From Kribbella sp. NBC_01245 (GTDB lineage Bacteria > Actinomycetota > Actinomycetes > Propionibacteriales > Kribbellaceae), in the NCBI RefSeq assembly GCF_036226525.1, contig NZ_CP108487.1, positions 992,001-1,056,000 of the forward strand: a stretch of 64,000 nt of DNA, in the 5' to 3' direction. Positions 26,594-35,359 of the stretch are shown here, in pieces. Position numbers and translations under genes: made by a program. Numbering within the stretch: position 1 is the first letter of the stretch; the number at the start of each line of letters is the position of its first letter. A model generated the notes under the pieces. The model saw only the letters and a program-made list of their open reading frames with translations, ran no database searches and was not told the DNA's origin.

Positions 26594-26639
26594 TCCAGGC
26601 GGGCCACACCGGCGCGTTCAGGCTCTGATCCAGGCGAGC
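26573..26639. repeat. 35-bp tandem repeat at convergent gene ends
   Basis: ACCGGCGCGTTCAG followed by CTGATCCAGGCG and GC occurs at 26573-26604 and again at 26608-26639 with few mismatches. The first copy holds the stop of the CapA-like gene, the second that of the M28 peptidase gene. Confidence 0.75.
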
Positions 26640-27625
26640 AGCAGCCGGCCGGTGCGGTCGAGCTGTGCCCGGCTCACCACCGGCGGAAGGTCCCGGGCGC
26701 TGTGATATTCGGCGTACGGCGTGCTTCCGAGCCGTACGCCGGACAGCCCGGTGCGGGCGAACGACCAGTGGTCGCTGGATCGGTTCGCACACCGGCGGGT
26801 GCCGGCCCCGGCCCGTGCCGCCGCCGCGACCAGCTCCGCCTGCAAACGCCGGTCGGCGGACCGAGCCGTGCACACCGGTACGACCGACCCGACCCCGACC
26901 CGGTCGAGCGACACCATGCCGCGCAGCGCCGTACGGGCCGCGGCCGGCAGCGAGGCGACGTACGCCCGGGAGCCGTAGTGGTGGCGCGCATCGCCGGCAC
27001 CGCGCGGCTCCTCGGCGCCGAAGGCGACGAGCACCAGCGGCAGCCGCGGCCGGGCGCCACCCGACGGGGCGAAGGCCCGCGCGACCTCAAGCAGGACAGC
27101 GATCCCGGACGCGTTGTCCTCCGCCCCGGGCGCCTGCGGCACGGTGTCCAGGTGCGCGCCCACCAGCAGGTACGGCGCGCCGGCGACCACGCCCGGGGTG
27201 GTGGCGACAACGTTCCAGGTCTGCCCGGCCGGCACCGGGACACCCCAGGACACACCGGCCGGCACCCGCACCGGCTGGCGCCGTACGTCGTATCCGGCCG
27301 CCCGCAGCCGAACCGCGAGCCAGTCAGCCGCCGCCCGGTACCGCGCGCTAGTCGCCTCCCGCGGCCCGATCGTCCCGGCCAACTGGCGCACCGTCGCAAC
27401 CGCCGCGGCGGAGTCGAACCTCGGCGCGGGCGCAGGCGTCGCCGAGCCGGTCGGCCGGGGCGGAGTCGGAGTAGGACGAATCGAACTCGCCGTCGCGCCC
27501 GACGGCACCGCCGACCTGACCGACCGCGATGCCGGCGACTCCTGACCGGCGCCCGTCTCGGCGCCGCCGGTACAGGAACCGGCGGTGCTCAGGGCGATCA
27601 CGGCTGCGGCCAAGGCAATGCGCAC
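26618..27625 (-). CDS. M28-family zinc aminopeptidase, exported
   Basis: 335 residues from the GTG at 27625 (MRIALAAA). The first 18 residues form a secretion signal ending in AGSC, a plausible lipoprotein site. After a Pro/Thr linker the M28 domain shows HLDTVPQ (His, Asp), EDNASG (bridging Asp), FGAEEPRG (catalytic and ligand Glu), SLDRVG (Asp) and YHSARD (His), the full two-zinc set. It probably trims peptides outside the cell. It converges on the CapA-like gene with 24 bp between. Confidence 0.88.
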   Translation of the reverse strand: MRIALAAAVIALSTAGSCTGGAETGAGQESPASRSVRSAVPSGATASSIRPTPTPPRPTGSATPAPAPRFDSAAAVATVRQLAGTIGPREATSARYRAAADWLAVRLRAAGYDVRRQPVRVPAGVSWGVPVPAGQTWNVVATTPGVVAGAPYLLVGAHLDTVPQAPGAEDNASGIAVLLEVARAFAPSGGARPRLPLVLVAFGAEEPRGAGDARHHYGSRAYVASLPAAARTALRGMVSLDRVGVGSVVPVCTARSADRRLQAELVAAAARAGAGTRRCANRSSDHWSFARTGLSGVRLGSTPYAEYHSARDLPPVVSRAQLDRTGRLLLAWIRA

Positions 27626-27676
27626 GACGCCATGATCGCTCGTCTGCGGTTCGGCGACCACGGCCGACGCGATCCA

Positions 27677-27709
27677 AAGCTTTCCCGAAGCTTCTCCGAA
27701 GCCTGCGCT
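27677..27709 (+). promoter_or_regulatory. Three 11-bp direct repeats in a divergent promoter region
   Basis: AAGCTTTCCCG, AAGCTTCTCCG and AAGCCTGCGCT follow one another without gaps between the M28 gene and the small secreted protein gene. An 11-bp period is typical of response-regulator sites. No regulator can be assigned. Confidence 0.35.
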
Positions 27710-27785
27710 GCGAGCATCTCCACTGTTAGGCAAGAGCTTGCGGCGCATACGTCGTCGCGCATTCGTCTTACCCGAAGGAGAGATC

Positions 27786-28262
27786 ATGCTCAGTAGACGA
27801 ATCTGGGCCGGGCTGACCGTGCTGGCCCTGCCCCTTACCCTGCTGGTAGCCCCGGCCGCGAATGCCTCCGTGGCCCGCAGTTTCGACCTTCGGAGCGAAT
27901 GGGGATCGGAGCCGCACAACGGCCAGGCCCATGCCTGGGGAACCTTGACCTGGCACAACACCACCAAGGTCGTCGTCACTGGACGGATCAACGACATCTG
28001 CCCGGGCGACAACTACGGCGCCTACATCGAGTACAGGGCGTACTACATGAATGGCGGCTACGCCACGGAGTTTGGAGCCGCGTACGACGCCGGCGGATGC
28101 AGGGACGAGGGCGGGGACGGGAAAGCTTTCGAACCGATCGAAATCGCCGTCTCGCCGCGGTGGATCAAGTATCTGCATTTATGCGTCGTGGAGTTCGACA
28201 GGCAAACCCAGGACTATGGGAACACCGACTGCGAGAACTACTACAACCCGTACACCTCATAA
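27786..28262 (+). CDS. Small secreted protein of unknown function
   Basis: 158 residues; GAAGGAGA precedes the ATG. A signal peptide ends near ANASVA (about 26). The mature part of about 130 residues is rich in Trp, Tyr and Gly and has four cysteines (ICPGDN, GGCRDEG, LHLCVV, TDCENYY), which could form two disulfides. I recognise no family. It stands alone with its own upstream region. Confidence 0.75.
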   Translation: MLSRRIWAGLTVLALPLTLLVAPAANASVARSFDLRSEWGSEPHNGQAHAWGTLTWHNTTKVVVTGRINDICPGDNYGAYIEYRAYYMNGGYATEFGAAYDAGGCRDEGGDGKAFEPIEIAVSPRWIKYLHLCVVEFDRQTQDYGNTDCENYYNPYTS

Positions 28263-28305
28263 CGGGCAGGTAGTTGTGGGCAAGTCCCGGCAGGAGGAGC
28301 GCCCG

Positions 28306-29133
28306 TCAGGGTGCGGCTAGGAAGTCGGTCACCAGTGGGCTCGCGACGGCCTGGAACTCGTGGAAGTACGCGTGCCGGGCGCCCTGGATCAGCTCCGCGC
28401 GGGCGTCGGGGATGCGGTCGGCCAGCAGTCGAGCGTTCGCCGCCGGGCTGAAGACGTCGTCGGTGCCGTGCAGGACCAGCGTCGGCGCCTTGATCGACGG
28501 CAGCTCCGCCCACGCCTCATGGCTGTTGCTTGCGACCAGGTGCCGGCCCTTCGCGTATGCCGGCATCGCGGTGTCGCCGAGTACCGGGTACGGCCCGGGG
28601 TGCCGCCGTCGCCACTGTGGCGTGTACATCAGGTCAGCCAGTACGTCGTCCCGTGCAGCCTGGTCGGGATTGGCGAGGGCTCGGCGGATCTCCTGGCTGC
28701 GCTCGAAGCCGTGCGCCTTACCCGGCGACGTACAGCCGAGCACGAGCGCGCGGACGCGGTCCGGGTACAGCACGGCAACCCACTGCGCGACCCGGCCGCC
28801 CATCGACGTGCCGTAGACGTCCACCTGGCGAAGTCCAAGGTGGTCCAGGACGGCGACCACGTCCGCGGCGAAGCCGGGCGTCGAGTAGGGCTCGTCCGGC
28901 TTGTCGCTTGCGCCACTGCCGCGGTAGTCGATGGTGATCGTTCGACGAGCGAAGTCGTCACGGACCGGGTCCCACCAATGGTGGCTGTTCGACTGCCCGG
29001 CGAGGAGGAGCAGCGGCGGTTGGTTGCCTTCGGCACCTTCCAGTTGGCAGGCGATCCGCGCCCCATCCGGAGCGGTGGCGAAAGAGTCGGGTGACGATGA
29101 TGGCGCTGGCACGACACCAGTCTGCCCTGCCAT
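28306..29133 (-). CDS. Alpha/beta-fold hydrolase
   Basis: 275 residues. Oxyanion region LLAGQSNSHHWW, then IDYRGSGAS, nucleophile elbow YGTSMGG (Ser110), Asp in HGTDDVF and His254 in GARHAYF form a complete triad. The closest character is of small lactonase/esterase proteins such as 3-oxoadipate enol-lactonase, but the substrate cannot be set. No signal peptide. It lies 12 bp upstream of nothing related: the response regulator gene beyond it on the same strand ends 13 bp before its start. Confidence 0.82.
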   Translation of the reverse strand: MAGQTGVVPAPSSSPDSFATAPDGARIACQLEGAEGNQPPLLLLAGQSNSHHWWDPVRDDFARRTITIDYRGSGASDKPDEPYSTPGFAADVVAVLDHLGLRQVDVYGTSMGGRVAQWVAVLYPDRVRALVLGCTSPGKAHGFERSQEIRRALANPDQAARDDVLADLMYTPQWRRRHPGPYPVLGDTAMPAYAKGRHLVASNSHEAWAELPSIKAPTLVLHGTDDVFSPAANARLLADRIPDARAELIQGARHAYFHEFQAVASPLVTDFLAAP

Positions 29134-29145
29134 CGATCAATCGTT

Positions 29146-29805
29146 TCAGGGGTAGAGACCGGCTAGGAAGGTGAACGAGACAAGTTGTGCTCGATCTCGT
29201 GCGCCTACCTTTGTCATGGCTCGCACGGCATGGGTCTTAACGGTGAACGGTGATACGAACATCTGGGCCGCGATCTCGTCGTTGGCGAGTCCGCTGGCGA
29301 TGAGGACGACGACCTCCCTTTCCCGCGGGGTCAGGGCGCGGAAGCGATGAAGCAGTTCCTGATCGGCGACCGCGGCCGGCCTGTCCGTCATGTGGCCGAT
29401 GAGCGCAGCGGTCGCCGCTGCGGAGAGCGCCCCGCCACCGGTGACCACCTCGGCGATCCCGGCGACGAGTTCACCAGGGCTGACGGTCTTGCTCAGGAAG
29501 CCGTTGGCGCCGGCGCGGAGGGCCGCAAGAACAATCTCGTCCTGGTCGAAAGTGGTCAGCACGATCACCCGTACTTGCTCGGCCGGGTACTCGCTCCGGA
29601 TCCGGCGGGTCGCCTCGACGCCGTCGATACCGGGCATCCTGATGTCCATCAGGACCAGGTCGACCGGGTGCTCGCGCAAGAAGGGGACGACCTGGAGTCC
29701 ATCCGAAAGGTCTGCCACCACGACGAGGCTGGGGTCGAGCAGGAGCATCCCCCGAATGCCGGCCCTCATGTCGTCCTGGTCGTCGACGATCAGTACTCGC
29801 GTCAT
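29146..29805 (-). CDS. NarL/LuxR-family response regulator
   Basis: 219 residues. Receiver domain with Asp54 in VLMDIRMPG and the conserved Lys in FLSKTVSPG; LuxR helix-turn-helix at about 150-210 (LTPREREVVVLIASGLANDEI). Its ATG overlaps the kinase stop by one base (TGATG), so the pair is co-translated. A palindrome upstream of the kinase is a candidate autoregulatory site. Confidence 0.92.
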   Translation of the reverse strand: MTRVLIVDDQDDMRAGIRGMLLLDPSLVVVADLSDGLQVVPFLREHPVDLVLMDIRMPGIDGVEATRRIRSEYPAEQVRVIVLTTFDQDEIVLAALRAGANGFLSKTVSPGELVAGIAEVVTGGGALSAAATAALIGHMTDRPAAVADQELLHRFRALTPREREVVVLIASGLANDEIAAQMFVSPFTVKTHAVRAMTKVGARDRAQLVSFTFLAGLYP

Positions 29806-30986
29806 CAGCCGACGGCTCCCAGAGGGCTGAAGTCCGCACTGACGCGGAAGCGCCCGTCGGCGTTGTCGATCGTCAGCCGCCCACCGGAGGACTCGACGCG
29901 CTCACGCATCCCCACCAGCCCGAGCCGGCTGCCCGAGTTGGAACCGCGCGGCGAATGACCGATGCGGTTCTCCACGGTGACGCAGATCCTGCCCTCGCGC
30001 TCGCGTACCTCCACCGTCGCCGTCCCGTCTCCGTGCCGGTGGGCATTCGTGAGTGCTTCTTGTACGACCCGGTAGACCGTCACGCCGACGCTGGGCTCCA
30101 CGAAATCGGCGGGGACATCGAGCGAGGGTTGCACATCGAGGCCGATACTCCTGAACGAGGCGATCAGTCCTTCCAAGCCGCTGAGAGCCGGCGTGGGCCG
30201 GAGCGCCTCGTCGCCGGAGATGTCGTCTCCGCGGCGGAGGAGCGCGAGGATCCGTTGCGTCTCGACGACCACGGTGCGGGCGCTGGACCTGGCTGAGACG
30301 AGGGCCTGCCGGGACGACTCGGCGCCCTGAGGCAGCCCTATCTCCGCCACACCGAGGTGCACGCTGAGCATCGCGACCTGATGGCCCATGACGTCGTGCA
30401 GGTCACGGGCGATGCGGAGTCGTTCTTCGGTCACTCGTCGGGTGGCCTCGATCTCGCGGGTGGCGATGGCACTTTGAGCCCGTTCCTCCAGGGTCCACCA
30501 GTGGTCTCGGTAGATGCGGAGCGCGGCCCCTGTCGCACCGCCTGCGATGGCCGAGAAGAGGGCGGCGGTTCCGACGATCGCCCCGCCCCGAAATCCTCCC
30601 ACCGTCATGAATGCGCCCAGGAAGGACGCCGCCACGATCGTGGTTCCGGCCAGCGGATGCTTTCCCCGGAAGGTGACCGAGAACAGCACGAGCACCGCCA
30701 TCATCCACAGCGACAGGGGGTCGTCGCCCACCGCCGTGACGACGAAGGCGGTTGCGCTGGTCACGACCAGCCCTGCCCACGGCTTCCACCATGAGAGGGC
30801 GACGCCGCCGCCTGCGAGCAAGACGGAGAAAGCTGTCGGCCAGTCAGACCCGCGCAGTATCACCGCCACGACCTGGCCGGTGAAGACGAGCCCGGCCACT
30901 GCATAGGCCACGAGGTTCACCAGGTCGGGACGGCGGATCCACAGGGGTACGGCGGCCTCGTCGTCCTTGCTCTGCGCCTTGACCAT
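29805..30986 (-). CDS. Sensor histidine kinase (HisKA_3 type)
   Basis: 393 residues from the ATG at 30986; extending to 31103 would nearly meet the divergent gene and adds poor sequence. Four to six hydrophobic helices occupy residues 20-150 with short loops. The phosphoacceptor helix has ARDLHDVMGH with His197, and the ATPase domain begins near VVQEALTNAHRHG. It is the partner of the response regulator that follows. Confidence 0.9.
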   Translation of the reverse strand: MVKAQSKDDEAAVPLWIRRPDLVNLVAYAVAGLVFTGQVVAVILRGSDWPTAFSVLLAGGGVALSWWKPWAGLVVTSATAFVVTAVGDDPLSLWMMAVLVLFSVTFRGKHPLAGTTIVAASFLGAFMTVGGFRGGAIVGTAALFSAIAGGATGAALRIYRDHWWTLEERAQSAIATREIEATRRVTEERLRIARDLHDVMGHQVAMLSVHLGVAEIGLPQGAESSRQALVSARSSARTVVVETQRILALLRRGDDISGDEALRPTPALSGLEGLIASFRSIGLDVQPSLDVPADFVEPSVGVTVYRVVQEALTNAHRHGDGTATVEVREREGRICVTVENRIGHSPRGSNSGSRLGLVGMRERVESSGGRLTIDNADGRFRVSADFSPLGAVG

Positions 30987-31019
30987 GACCTGATTCTCGT
31001 TCACGCGCGTTGCGGCCAA

Positions 31020-31037
31020 GTACTTCGTTCGAAGTAC
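31020..31037. promoter_or_regulatory. Perfect 18-bp palindrome upstream of a two-component operon
   Basis: GTACTTCGTTCGAAGTAC has two 8-bp arms around TT. It lies 33 bases before the kinase start and 79 before the divergent membrane protein gene, a good place for a shared operator of the LuxR-type response regulator. Confidence 0.5.
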
Positions 31038-31116
31038 ACGGTCCTGCTCGAGAACGCCGAGACTCGTCAGCGAGACGAACCGCCTCACACCATCACGATC
31101 CACGCAGGGACACTCG

Positions 31117-31701
31117 ATGACTCAGACCACCGCACCTTCGACCACGACGTCGGCCTCCGAGCTCCGATCCGTCTACCTGATCCGAACCGTCTTCTCCCTG
31201 ATCTGGGTGGCGCTCGTCTTCACGACCTCCACCTCACTCGTGTCGACGGACAAGCCCACGGTGATCGCGGCAGTGCTGCTCACCATCTACCCCCTGTGGG
31301 ACGCCATCGCCACGCTTATCGAGCGAAGGATGGCCGGCGTCGCCGCTACGAACCGCGTCGGTGCAGTCAACGTTGCCCTTGGCCTTGCCGCGGCCGTCGG
31401 GATGCTTGTCGCAGCCTTCTCCACCGTTGGCAAGACACTTCTCGTCTTCGGCGTCTGGGCCCTGTTCTCCGGAGCAATCCAGCTCGTGGTGGCGGTCCGG
31501 CGCCGACACGTCGTCGGCGCCCAGTGGCCCATGATCATCAGCGGCGGACTATCCGTCCTCGCCGGCGTCACCTTCGCCGGGATGTCCACCTCAGCGACGA
31601 GCGGCCTATCCACTGTCGCGGGTTACTCCGCCTTCGGCGCTTTCTGGTTTCTCGTGTCCGCCATCGCACTGACAGTTCGGAGTCGCCGCTCGACACATTG
31701 A
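31117..31701 (+). CDS. DUF308/HdeD-like membrane protein
   Basis: 194 residues. A short Ser/Thr-rich cytosolic start is followed by six hydrophobic helices in three pairs (for example VYLIRTVFSLIWVALVF and VGAVNVALGLAAAVGMLVAAF), the layout of DUF308/HdeD proteins. Function is unknown; HdeD-type proteins are linked to acid stress in other bacteria. It is divergent from the two-component operon and shares its upstream region, so it may be a target of that system (inference). Confidence 0.65.
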   Translation: MTQTTAPSTTTSASELRSVYLIRTVFSLIWVALVFTTSTSLVSTDKPTVIAAVLLTIYPLWDAIATLIERRMAGVAATNRVGAVNVALGLAAAVGMLVAAFSTVGKTLLVFGVWALFSGAIQLVVAVRRRHVVGAQWPMIISGGLSVLAGVTFAGMSTSATSGLSTVAGYSAFGAFWFLVSAIALTVRSRRSTH

Positions 31702-31705
31702 ACTC

Positions 31706-31737
31706 GTCACCACACGGGGCGCGCCCCGTGTGGTGAC
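31706..31737. terminator. Bidirectional terminator hairpin
   Basis: A perfect palindrome with 16-base arms (GTCACCACACGGGGCG and complement) sits in the 44 bases between two convergent genes. It can stop transcription from both sides; no T-run is present. Confidence 0.75.
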
Positions 31738-31745
31738 GTCGGCGA

Positions 31746-32345
31746 TCATTCGCAGGTGTCGCAGATTCCGTTGGCTGGAGTCTGCAGGTTGCACAGGGGG
31801 CACTTGTTGATCGGGCGTTCGGCGATCGCGGCCTTGCGGGCTCGCGCGCGGGCGGCGCCGAGCTTCGGCGGGATCATCGGGCTGCCACCACCCGCGGGCA
31901 GGCCGGCCGCCTCGAAGAGACGGTAGCTGGCGAGGCGCTCGTGGGAGGCGTGTACATCCGGGTCCGGGGGAGTGGTACCGGTTGCGGCACCCACGATCGC
32001 GGCGTACCCGTCGAAGACGCTCTCGTCGGGGTTGACGCAAAGAGCCGACAACATCGGCTCACCCAGCCGCAGGCTCTCCGCAGACACCTCGGCGAGCACG
32101 CCACCGATCCAGTGCCGGGCCGGCTGCTTGGTGCGGATGCCGGTCAGCTCCTGTACGCCGGTGGCGATGGCCTTTTGCTGCACGACAGCCTGGTACTTCC
32201 TGGCCGCGACGAGCAGCATCTCCCGCGCGGCGCCCGCCCACTCGACCCGTGCGGCGGCGACGCCGACATCGGACACATCGCGCCAAGCGCGTTCCTCTAC
32301 GTCCGGCGGGATCTGGTCTGGTGCGGCGACATCGAAAATGGACAC
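31746..32345 (-). CDS. Hypothetical protein with C-terminal zinc ribbon
   Basis: 199 residues from the GTG at 32345 (MSIFDVAAPDQIPP); upstream frame residues are antisense to the neighbouring gene and not credible. The body is helical with no membrane segment. The last 18 residues hold CPLCNLQTPANGICDTC, a two-CxxC zinc ribbon. The family is not recognised. The gene is divergent from an SMI1/KNR4 protein with 75 bp between them. Confidence 0.6.
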   Translation of the reverse strand: MSIFDVAAPDQIPPDVEERAWRDVSDVGVAAARVEWAGAAREMLLVAARKYQAVVQQKAIATGVQELTGIRTKQPARHWIGGVLAEVSAESLRLGEPMLSALCVNPDESVFDGYAAIVGAATGTTPPDPDVHASHERLASYRLFEAAGLPAGGGSPMIPPKLGAARARARKAAIAERPINKCPLCNLQTPANGICDTCE

Positions 32346-32420
32346 CCGGCAGACCCTAACCGGGTCACCTCCAACCACCGAATCCGCCGCCTTCAGGTCG
32401 AGTTTCGCTAGCCTCTGCGC

Positions 32421-33032
32421 ATGGGCGTGGTGACCGAGGCGTGGGCGCGGATCGAGGGCTGGCTTGGGCGGCACGCGCCGGTCAGCGCAGCCGTGCTCGC
32501 GCCACCAGCCGACCCGGGTGAGATCGCCGCTGCGCAGGTCACGCTGGGGCTGACTTTTCCAGCCGAGCTGATCGAATCGCTGCGCCGCCACGACGGCTTG
32601 CTCAAATGGGCGAACGTCCTTCCCGAGAACCCGCCGCTGTCGGTAGCGGGTATCGTCGAACACCGGCAGATGTGTATGGACGTCGCTGAGGGTTTCGACG
32701 GTCTTACCCCAGCCGAACCGGGCGATGAGCCCTGGTGGCACGAGCTGTGGCTGCCATTCGCCGGCGCCGACGGGGACTCGCAGGTGATCGACCTGCGGTC
32801 GGGGCCGGGGTACGAGCGGTTGGGCTGGGCAGTGCACGACGGCACCGGTTCCTTCGACGGCGCCTGGCCTACGTTGGGTGCATACCTGACGGATACCGCT
32901 GAAGCCCTGGACAACGGCGTTGGGGTGAACGGCTGGTACCCGTACCTGACCGCCTTCGGCGAGCTCTGGTGGAGCACCGCGAACCAAACCGACCTCAACG
33001 GCGAGCCACTCCGGCCCGCTCCAACCGCGTAG
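32421..33032 (+). CDS. SMI1/KNR4-family protein
   Basis: 203 residues. The SMI1/KNR4 core is visible: a helix start with a Trp (AWARIEGWL), LPPAD-like APPADPGEIAAAQ, LTFPAELIESLRRHDG, LPFAGADGDSQVIDL and a late YLTAFGELWW. Such proteins serve as immunity partners of polymorphic toxins or as scaffolds. No toxin gene is next to it, so an immunity role here is only possible. Confidence 0.75.
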   Translation: MGVVTEAWARIEGWLGRHAPVSAAVLAPPADPGEIAAAQVTLGLTFPAELIESLRRHDGLLKWANVLPENPPLSVAGIVEHRQMCMDVAEGFDGLTPAEPGDEPWWHELWLPFAGADGDSQVIDLRSGPGYERLGWAVHDGTGSFDGAWPTLGAYLTDTAEALDNGVGVNGWYPYLTAFGELWWSTANQTDLNGEPLRPAPTA

Positions 33033-33042
33033 GCAAGACCCG

Positions 33043-33930
33043 TCACCAGGCGCAGCGGAAGCCCACGTTCCCGGCTGAACTGGATGGTTCGTTGGAGGAG
33101 CGGGCGCCGACGCGATAGCGGTTGCAGTACGACGCGTGGCACAGGTAGGACCCGCCGCGCATGACCCGGTTTTCGCCCGTGTCCCAGTGGTCCGCTGTCC
33201 ACTCCCAGACGTTGCCGGAAACTTCGTACAGTCCGAATCCGTTCGGCGGATAGCTGCGGACCGGCGCCGTACCCCGGTGGCCGTCCTCGGCGGTGTTCTT
33301 GGTGGGGAAGGTTCCCTGCCAGATGTTGCAACGATGTTCGCCGCCCGGGGTGAGCTCGTCGCCCCAGGGGTAGCGCTGCTGCTCCAGTCCGCCACGGGCC
33401 GCGCGCTCCCACTCGGCTTCGGTCGGGAGCCGGCTGCCCGCCCAGCGGCAGAAGTTCAGCGCGTCCGTCCAGGACACGTGGACCACAGGGTGATCGGGCC
33501 GGCCGGCCAGGTCCGATTGCGGGCCCTCCGGCCTCCGCCAGTCGGCACCGGTCACCCCACACCACCACGGAGTCGCCGCCGGCCGTTGGCTCACCTTGCG
33601 GATCTCGGCCGGTAGGAAACCGGCGAAGACGAAGCTCCAGCCGAATCGCTCGGCCTCGGTGACGTACTCCGTGTCCTCGACGAAGGCCGCGAACTGGGCG
33701 TTGGTGACCGCAGTGACCCCGATCGAGTAGTCGTCCAGACTGACCGGCCGCACCGGGCCTTCGCCGTCCGCCGGGAATCCATCCGGGTCGGCCGTTCCCA
33801 TCAGGAAGGTGCCTGCCTCGATCCGGACCTGCGGCAGGTCATCCCCGGCTGAGGCCGATGGAGCGACCTCGGCCTGCGAGCCCGCACTGGACGACGCCCG
33901 CGCCGGAGCACAGCAAGCGTGGTCGGCCAC
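33043..33930 (-). CDS. Formylglycine-generating enzyme (sulfatase activator)
   Basis: 295 residues from a GTG after GGAGAAGG. It has the SUMF1/FGE fold: GTFLMGTADPDGFPADGEGP near the start, RLPTEAEWERAARGG, GLYEVSGNVWEW, and the C-terminal GGSYLCHASYCNRYR. That last motif carries the paired cysteines (Cys264, Cys269) that bind copper in true FGEs, so this is a catalytic enzyme and not a generic SUMF1-domain protein. It oxidises the Cys of CxPxR in sulfatases to formylglycine in the cytosol. It faces the operon that ends in such a sulfatase, a strong functional link. Confidence 0.93.
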   Translation of the reverse strand: MADHACCAPARASSSAGSQAEVAPSASAGDDLPQVRIEAGTFLMGTADPDGFPADGEGPVRPVSLDDYSIGVTAVTNAQFAAFVEDTEYVTEAERFGWSFVFAGFLPAEIRKVSQRPAATPWWCGVTGADWRRPEGPQSDLAGRPDHPVVHVSWTDALNFCRWAGSRLPTEAEWERAARGGLEQQRYPWGDELTPGGEHRCNIWQGTFPTKNTAEDGHRGTAPVRSYPPNGFGLYEVSGNVWEWTADHWDTGENRVMRGGSYLCHASYCNRYRVGARSSNEPSSSAGNVGFRCAW

Positions 33931-34043
33931 CCTTCTCCTCCTCAGGACACCACCGATCGGCTCGCCGAGACCGTTCGGCGCCAGGACGTCGCCGACGTTA
34001 GCACTGGAATCAGGCGGTCTTCACGAGCCTTCCGTAGAGCGTC

Positions 34044-34072
34044 CGCACAAATCGGCAGTTCATTTGTCCGGA
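34044..34072. promoter_or_regulatory. Candidate ROK operator
   Basis: CCGCACAAAT at 34044-34053 and ATTTGTCCGG at 34063-34072 pair at 9 of 10 positions across a 9-base spacer. The site lies 39 bases before the ROK start, in the divergent region shared with the FGE gene, so it could control both transcripts. Confidence 0.6.
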
Positions 34073-34111
34073 CCCTTGTCGGAAAAATTGGCCCGCTCCT
34101 ACAGTGCGGTC

Positions 34112-35359
34112 ATGTCCAGCCCGTACGGCGTCCACGCCCTCGTCCGGCGTACCCATGAAGACCGCGTGCTGCGCGCCCTCCGCGAGGGCGGCGCGATGAG
34201 CAGAGGCGAGATCGCCGAGGTGGTCGGTCTGTCGCGGTCGACGATGTCAGAGATCACCGGCAGCCTGCTGCACCGTGGCGCGATCGTGGTCGTGAGCACC
34301 GACGCGGGGTACCGCGCGGGCAGCGGGCGGCCGGCCGAGCGACTGGCCCTCGACCCGGGCTCCGGTCAGTTCATGGGCGTTGACTTCGGTCATCGGCGGG
34401 TCCACGTCGTGGTGGCTGACGCCTCGCACGAGATCTTGCTGTCGGGCTCGACGCCGTACGAGAACGACACCCCCTGGCCGACCCGGATCGAGCGGGCGTT
34501 CACGTTGATCGATCAGCTGAGTACGGAGGCGCGCGTTCACTTCGGCGCTCTCCAGGGCATCGGGATCGGCGTTCCCGGGCCGTACCCGACTCCTCCGACC
34601 GCCAGGCCGCGCCTCGCCGGCGACGCCGTGGGGCAGCCGTGGGCCGACGGCGTGGACGCCGCCTTCATCCATCGATTCGACGCTCCGGCGATCGTCGACA
34701 ACAACACCAGGCTGGCGGCGCTGGCCGAGGCGATCAGCGGTGACCACTGGGTCGAGGACCTGCTGTACGTGCGCCTCGGTGACGGAGTCGGCGGCGGGCT
34801 GGTCGTGGGTGGCCGGCTGGTCACCGGCTCGAACGGTCTGGCCGGCGAGTTCGGTCACGTGACCGTGAAACCGGACGGCAAGCAGTGCCGCTGCGGCAAG
34901 CTCGGCTGTCTCGAGACTGTTGCCTCCGTTCCGGCCATCCTTGCCACCTGTCAGTCCAGCGGTGTCGCGGTGAGCAGCCTCGACGACCTGCAGGCAGCCG
35001 TTCACCGTTCGCATCCGGTCGTCGATCAAGTACTACGGGACGCGGCCGCCGCCGTCGGTGAAGTGGTGGGACGAGCGGCGATGACGTTGAACCCGGCCAG
35101 AATCGTGATCGGTGGTGAGATCACCAGGATCGCGCCGGTCATCGTGCAGCAGGCCGCCGCCACGGTCGCGTACGAATTGTTCCCCAGTGGCGTCGCGCGG
35201 CCGCCGGTCCGGGCCGCGGAGCTCGGTGAGGACGCCGGCGCTCTCGGCGCACTGGCAGCGCTGTTCCACAACAGCCCATTGCTGGCGGGCTACCCCGAAA
35301 CCGACGCGTCCGACCGCGCCGATACCTCTGAAGGAATGGCTCATGGCCGTGCTCACTAG
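34112..35359 (+). CDS. ROK-family transcriptional regulator
   Basis: 415 residues from the ATG at 34112 ([13 protein letters not shown]). The winged helix at about 15-75 ([19 protein letters not shown]) precedes an ASKHA sugar-kinase-like domain with [34 protein letters not shown] and the zinc site [13 protein letters not shown] repressors usually sense a sugar or sugar phosphate. It is the first gene of the transporter-sulfatase operon and overlaps the permease by 17 bases. The ribosome site is weak. Confidence 0.92.
   Translation: MSSPYGVHALVRRTHEDRVLRALREGGAMSRGEIAEVVGLSRSTMSEITGSLLHRGAIVVVSTDAGYRAGSGRPAERLALDPGSGQFMGVDFGHRRVHVVVADASHEILLSGSTPYENDTPWPTRIERAFTLIDQLSTEARVHFGALQGIGIGVPGPYPTPPTARPRLAGDAVGQPWADGVDAAFIHRFDAPAIVDNNTRLAALAEAISGDHWVEDLLYVRLGDGVGGGLVVGGRLVTGSNGLAGEFGHVTVKPDGKQCRCGKLGCLETVASVPAILATCQSSGVAVSSLDDLQAAVHRSHPVVDQVLRDAAAAVGEVVGRAAMTLNPARIVIGGEITRIAPVIVQQAAATVAYELFPSGVARPPVRAAELGEDAGALGALAALFHNSPLLAGYPETDASDRADTSEGMAHGRAH

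Noticed and set aside
33043-33930. Generic SUMF1-domain protein or hercynine-type oxygenase.
   Set aside because: The paired active-site cysteines in LCHASYC and the neighbouring CxPxR sulfatase identify a true formylglycine enzyme.
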